Source: Capsulimonas sp. (GTDB lineage Bacteria > Armatimonadota > Armatimonadia > Armatimonadales > Capsulimonadaceae). Taken from it: DNA of 8,639 nt. The translations under genes and the position numbers were made by a program. This document shows positions 6,284-8,639 of this stretch, one piece after another (within the stretch, counting starts at the first letter, position 1; each line of letters opens with the position of its first letter). The notes beneath the pieces were generated by a model. That model searched no databases. It was not told where the DNA came from and saw nothing but the letters and a program-made list of their open reading frames with translations. Location: positions 1-8,639 of the forward strand of contig JAOQAA010000291.1 in the NCBI GenBank assembly GCA_025963815.1. The letters run 5' to 3'.

Positions 6284-7197
6284 CGACGCAGTTCCCGATC
6301 TCAATCCGCGCCCACGCCAAGATCAATCTCACGCTCGACGTCGGGCGCCGGCGCCCGGACGGTTATCATGACATCGAATCGATCATGCAGACAATCGCCC
6401 TGCATGATGTTTTGAACATCACCCCAACCCCGGATGTTCCCGGCGCCATCCTGGAAGTCACCGGCCCCGAAGCCGAAGGCGTGCCCGCCGATCCCTCCAA
6501 TATCGTGCACAAAGCCGCCGTACGGCTGCAAAAGACCGCCGCCGCGCGCGGTCTCATCCCGGGCGACAAGAGCGGCCTGCACATTGTGCTGGAAAAGAAT
6601 GTTCCCTCGCAAGCCGGCCTCGGCGGCGGCAGCAGCGACGCCGCCGCCGCCCTGTGCGCCATCAACAATTTGTTCGAGCTGCATCTCTCGAAGGACCGCC
6701 TCACAGACATTGCCGCCGCCCTCGGCGCGGATGTCCCCTTCTTTCTTACCGGGGGAACGGCGCTGGCGCAGGGCCTCGGCGAGCGCATTTCCAAGATCGC
6801 CTCTTGGGAGCATCACTCGCTCGTCATTGTGAATCCGACCGTGGGTGTCTCGACGGCAGCCGCCTATGGCGCCTTGGACGCCCAGCCGGACCGGATACTC
6901 TCGAACGCAACCCAGCAATGGCGGGACGAACGCGCGGCGGGGCGCGTCTCCATGCTCCACAATGATTTTGAATTTGTCGCGCGCCGGATTCCGCAGATCC
7001 AGATGGCGTTTGACGCCATGGAGCAGTGCGCGCACGGGTATGATACCAGTGGCCCCCTGCTTTGCGGCAGCGGCGCGGCGATCTTCCTTGCCGCCCGGGG
7101 GCAAGAAATGGCGGAACTCATAGCTCAGGGACTTACGGAGCGAAATGTCGGCCGCGTGTGGCTGACGGAGACATGGGATCGGGAGGAAATGTTCTGA
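6280..7197 (+). CDS. ispE: 4-diphosphocytidyl-2-C-methyl-D-erythritol kinase
   Basis: This 305-residue GHMP kinase phosphorylates the 2-hydroxyl of 4-diphosphocytidyl-2-C-methyl-D-erythritol with ATP, in the MEP pathway to isopentenyl diphosphate, in the cytoplasm. Signature parts are all present: AHAKINLTLDVGRRRPDGYH (K14 and the substrate-binding N-terminal motif), the ATP loop PSQAGLGGGSSDAAAAL (residues 109-125), GADVPFFLTGGTALAQGLGE with the expected catalytic aspartate D151, and the third GHMP motif CGSGAAIFLA near the C-terminus. It is a little longer than the roughly 283-residue E. coli enzyme, with extra sequence in the C-terminal half (QPDRILSNATQQWRDERAAG). The ATG lies in an ATGA overlap with the stop of the upstream HExxH gene and has no strong ribosome site of its own, so translation is probably coupled. 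Confidence 0.96.
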   Translation: MTTQFPISIRAHAKINLTLDVGRRRPDGYHDIESIMQTIALHDVLNITPTPDVPGAILEVTGPEAEGVPADPSNIVHKAAVRLQKTAAARGLIPGDKSGLHIVLEKNVPSQAGLGGGSSDAAAALCAINNLFELHLSKDRLTDIAAALGADVPFFLTGGTALAQGLGERISKIASWEHHSLVIVNPTVGVSTAAAYGALDAQPDRILSNATQQWRDERAAGRVSMLHNDFEFVARRIPQIQMAFDAMEQCAHGYDTSGPLLCGSGAAIFLAARGQEMAELIAQGLTERNVGRVWLTETWDREEMF

Positions 7198-7973
7198 GCA
7201 AGTTACTTTTGAATACGGTGGTGCTGGCCGGCGGAAAGACCAGTGACGAAATGCGGGCGGCGACGGGTGTGGAAAACCGGGCTATGGTCGCGCTCGGCGG
7301 ACGAATGATGCTGGACTTCGTCGTCCAGGCGCTCCGATCGGCGAAATCCGTGGACCGGCTCTATGTCGTGGGAGAGGTCCCCGCAAATCCCGCCTATACG
7401 CTCGTGCCCGAACGAAGTTCGTTGGTCGAGAACCTTGTCGCGGGCGTGACCGCCGCCCAGGCGGACAGCAGCGGTGAATATATTCTGATCTCGACTTCTG
7501 ATATTCCGTTCATTACCAGCGCGGGCGTCGACGATTTCGTGGCGCAAGCCGCCGCGCGCGGCGCGGACCTATGCTACCCCATCATCCCGATGGATTCCTA
7601 TCGCAAGCGCTTCCCGCAGATCAAACGGACCACCCTCAAAGTGCGCGAAGGCGAGTTCACCGGCGGCAACATGATGGTAGTACGCACCGAGTTCATTACG
7701 AAGCAGCAGGAGATCATCGGACAAGCCTACGCCGCCCGCAAAGACGTCCTGCGCCTCGCCAAGCTTCTTGGAGGCAATCTCCTCTGGCGCGTCCTTCTGG
7801 CCCAGACCGTCGCGCCCTCACAGCTCACCGTCCCCATGCTCGAAGCCGGCGTCAGTCGTCTGCTCGGCGGCGGAAACGTGGCGGCGATCGTCACGGAGCA
7901 CCCGGAGATTGGGACAGATGTGGACCGGCCCGAGGCTATTGATATGGCGCGGAAGATTCTGGCGCTGGTGTGA
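7173..7973 (+). CDS. MobA-like NTP transferase domain protein
   Basis: The protein has a Rossmann-type nucleotidyltransferase fold: NTVVLAGGK near the N-terminus (nucleotide-binding loop), NRAMVALGGRMMLDFVVQAL, the acidic metal-binding motif STSDIPFIT (D110 from this start), FTGGNMMVV, and a C-terminal GTDVDRPEAIDMA. This matches the NTP_transf_3/MobA-like superfamily. The motifs do not match IspD, which carries an AAG-x-G-x-R type loop, even though the neighbour is ispE. The substrate is unknown. The start is uncertain. The ATG at 7173 overlaps ispE by 25 bases and has a GGAG only two bases away. A CTG at 7194, overlapping the ispE TGA, has GGGAGG at an ideal seven-base spacing and would give MSKLLLNTVVLAGGK; CTG starts are rare. 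A TTG at 7209 is another choice. It ends the three-gene plus-strand operon. Confidence 0.85.
   Translation: MGSGGNVLSKLLLNTVVLAGGKTSDEMRAATGVENRAMVALGGRMMLDFVVQALRSAKSVDRLYVVGEVPANPAYTLVPERSSLVENLVAGVTAAQADSSGEYILISTSDIPFITSAGVDDFVAQAAARGADLCYPIIPMDSYRKRFPQIKRTTLKVREGEFTGGNMMVVRTEFITKQQEIIGQAYAARKDVLRLAKLLGGNLLWRVLLAQTVAPSQLTVPMLEAGVSRLLGGGNVAAIVTEHPEIGTDVDRPEAIDMARKILALV
7181..7186 (+). promoter_or_regulatory. Strong ribosome binding site inside the end of ispE
   Basis: GGGAGG lies eleven bases before the end of ispE. It is seven bases upstream of an in-frame CTG (7194-7196) of the nucleotidyltransferase, and too far downstream to serve the ATG at 7173. It is the best ribosome site at this junction and bears on the choice of start. 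Confidence 0.5.
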
Positions 7974-7992
7974 GGAGGCCCTCATCCCCCAG

Positions 7993-8041
7993 CCCCTTCA
8001 CCCAATTCTGGGAGAAGGGGAGTCAGAGTTTTTGTTTTGTT
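7993..8041 (+). terminator. Terminator of the HExxH-ispE-nucleotidyltransferase operon
   Basis: A 12-bp hairpin (CCCCTTCACCCA paired with TGGGAGAAGGGG, one mismatch, 4-base loop) is followed after about 8 bases by the T-rich run GTTTTTGTTTTGTT on the plus strand. It begins 20 bases after the nucleotidyltransferase stop. The hairpin-to-T-run gap is longer than in a classical intrinsic terminator. Confidence 0.55.
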
Positions 8042-8080
8042 AAGAACAAAGATCCTAACTTTAAAATCTCACTCTTACTC

Positions 8081-8114
8081 CGCCCCCCTCTCCCAGAAGT
8101 GGGAGAGGGGGGCG
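8081..8114 (-). terminator. Probable terminator hairpin after the ABC permease gene
   Basis: A perfect 15-bp stem (CGCCCCCCTCTCCCA and its complement) with loop GAAG lies 16 bases beyond the permease stop, read leftward. It is very stable, but the T-run that follows on the minus strand is weak (a TTTT about 13 bases later), so true intrinsic termination is uncertain. Confidence 0.45.
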
Positions 8115-8130
8115 GGGGGTGAGGGCCATC

Positions 8131-8639
8131 CTAAGCCTTCGTCGTCGCAAACTTCAGGTTCTTAATAATCCTCAGCTGGAACACCGTAAACCCAACCAGC
8201 ATCATCCCCATGATCCACGCCGCCGCCGTCGCGTAGCCGAACTTCAGGTACATAAAGGCGTTGTACCAAATCTCCAAACCCAATGAGTGCGTGGCGTAGA
8301 GCGGGCCGCCGCCGGTCATGACGAGCATGGTGTCCGACGCCTGGAACGACGCGATCGCGGCGCCTAAAAAGGTGATCATGATCAGCGGTTTAAGGGTTGG
8401 CAGGGTGATCTTTCGGATCTTCGTCATGATCGAGGCGCCGTCGAGGTCCGCTGCTTCGTACATCTCCTCGGAAACGCCTTTGAGCGCAGCCAGATAGATG
8501 ATGCTGCCGGGGCCGGCGGTCGTCCAAATACCCGGCAGAGTAGCGGCTATCAGGGCAAGTGCGGGGCTGCCGAGCCAGTCGTAAGGTCCCTTAGCGCCCA
8601 TCGTTACGAACGAGATGATCGTGTTGAACAGGCCTTGCG
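8131..8639 (-). CDS. Sugar ABC transporter permease, MalF/UgpA type, 5' end outside window
   Basis: Only the last 168 residues are visible. The frame stays open to the right edge, and residues before the first visible ATG at 8601 (GLFNTIISFVT) already fit the family, so 8601 is not the true start. The protein has the cytoplasmic EAA loop of binding-protein-dependent permeases (YEAADLDGASIMTKIRKITL, then P), which docks on the ATPase. Hydrophobic segments around it are LALIAATLPGIWTTAGPGSI, ITFLGAAIASFQASDTMLVM and AAAWIMGMMLVGFTVFQLRI. Family members form a heterodimer with a MalG/UgpE-type permease and import sugars or glycerol phosphates. The partner permease, ATPase and binding protein are not in this window; the gene ends against the palindromic element, so any partner would lie upstream, to the right. 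The substrate cannot be told. Confidence 0.9.
   Translation of the reverse strand, partial: QGLFNTIISFVTMGAKGPYDWLGSPALALIAATLPGIWTTAGPGSIIYLAALKGVSEEMYEAADLDGASIMTKIRKITLPTLKPLIMITFLGAAIASFQASDTMLVMTGGGPLYATHSLGLEIWYNAFMYLKFGYATAAAWIMGMMLVGFTVFQLRIIKNLKFATTKA

Larger units (their letters stand above)
7977..8127. repeat. 151-bp palindromic intergenic repeat element with nested hairpins
   Basis: The element is bounded by a 14-bp inverted repeat with one mismatch (GGCCCTCATCCCCC at 7977-7990 and GGGGGGTGAGGGCC at 8114-8127). Inside are three hairpins: 7993-8020 (12 bp, one A-A mismatch, loop ATTC), 8036-8050 (TTTGTT/AACAAA, loop AAG) and 8081-8114 (15 bp, perfect, loop GAAG). It fills the gap between two convergent genes, starting 4 bases after one stop and ending 3 bases before the other. 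I recall sequences of this style (CCCTCATCCCCC, CCCCTTCTCCCA) as common interspersed repeats in several GC-rich phyla. A non-coding mobile (MITE/REP-like) origin is inference. It also probably acts as a two-way terminator. Confidence 0.8.

Noticed and set aside
6301..7104. 267-residue minus-strand open frame opposite ispE
   Set aside because: ispE has all GHMP kinase motifs on the plus strand; the minus frame is Gly/Arg-rich shadow.
7173..7973. Calling the nucleotidyltransferase ispD from its position next to ispE
   Set aside because: The nucleotide-binding loop (LAGGK) and later motifs resemble MobA-like proteins rather than IspD; position alone is not enough.
7977..8127. CRISPR or riboswitch in the repeat-rich gap
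   Set aside because: There are no regularly spaced direct repeats, and the structure lies downstream of both genes, so it fits terminators or a palindromic repeat instead.

Overview
The window is GC-rich, densely packed bacterial chromosome with one clear intergenic repeat and no sign of phage, plasmid or insertion-sequence genes. The ExbB/ExbD-type motor, the TolA/TonB-like coupling protein and the MEP-pathway kinase IspE point to a bacterium with a double-membrane envelope. The protein style, together with the 'CCCTCATCCCCC...GGGAGAAGGGG' intergenic repeat, makes me think of Armatimonadota (for example a Capsulimonas relative). That assignment is inference from memory, not shown by the sequence.

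Layout. (1) Positions 1-3678, minus strand: a five-gene, tightly coupled operon read right to left: exbB-like 1 (3678-3001), exbB-like 2 (2997-2380), exbD-like 1 (2383-1958), exbD-like 2 (1961-1473), and a long Ala/Gln-rich, TolA/TonB-like protein (1459 to beyond the left edge). The last gene runs into a perfect 15-bp tandem repeat at the window edge. (2) Positions 3791-5059, minus strand: a secreted M48 zinc metalloprotease, closed by a hairpin terminator that separates it from the exb operon. (3) A 54-bp divergent intergenic region with a perfect extended -10 promoter facing right. (4) Positions 5114-7973, plus strand: a secreted HExxH protein, ispE, and a MobA-like nucleotidyltransferase; each gene overlaps the next, so they are probably co-transcribed. 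(5) Positions 7977-8127: a 151-bp palindromic repeat element filling the gap between convergent genes. (6) Positions 8131-8639, minus strand: the C-terminal part of a MalF/UgpA-type sugar ABC transporter permease, cut by the right edge.

How the genes fit together. The exb operon should build a proton-driven inner-membrane motor with two stator paralogues (B1, B2) and two periplasmic-arm paralogues (D1, D2), coupled to the envelope by the TolA-like protein. The M48 protease and the divergent HExxH protein are both predicted to be exported and to work in the envelope. IspE makes an isoprenoid precursor. The nucleotidyltransferase downstream has no assigned substrate. The best leads for novelty are the BBDD-plus-coupler operon, the 51-bp identity between the two exbD genes, the unassigned TPR-like/HExxH protein with its apparently leaderless promoter, and the nested palindromic element.
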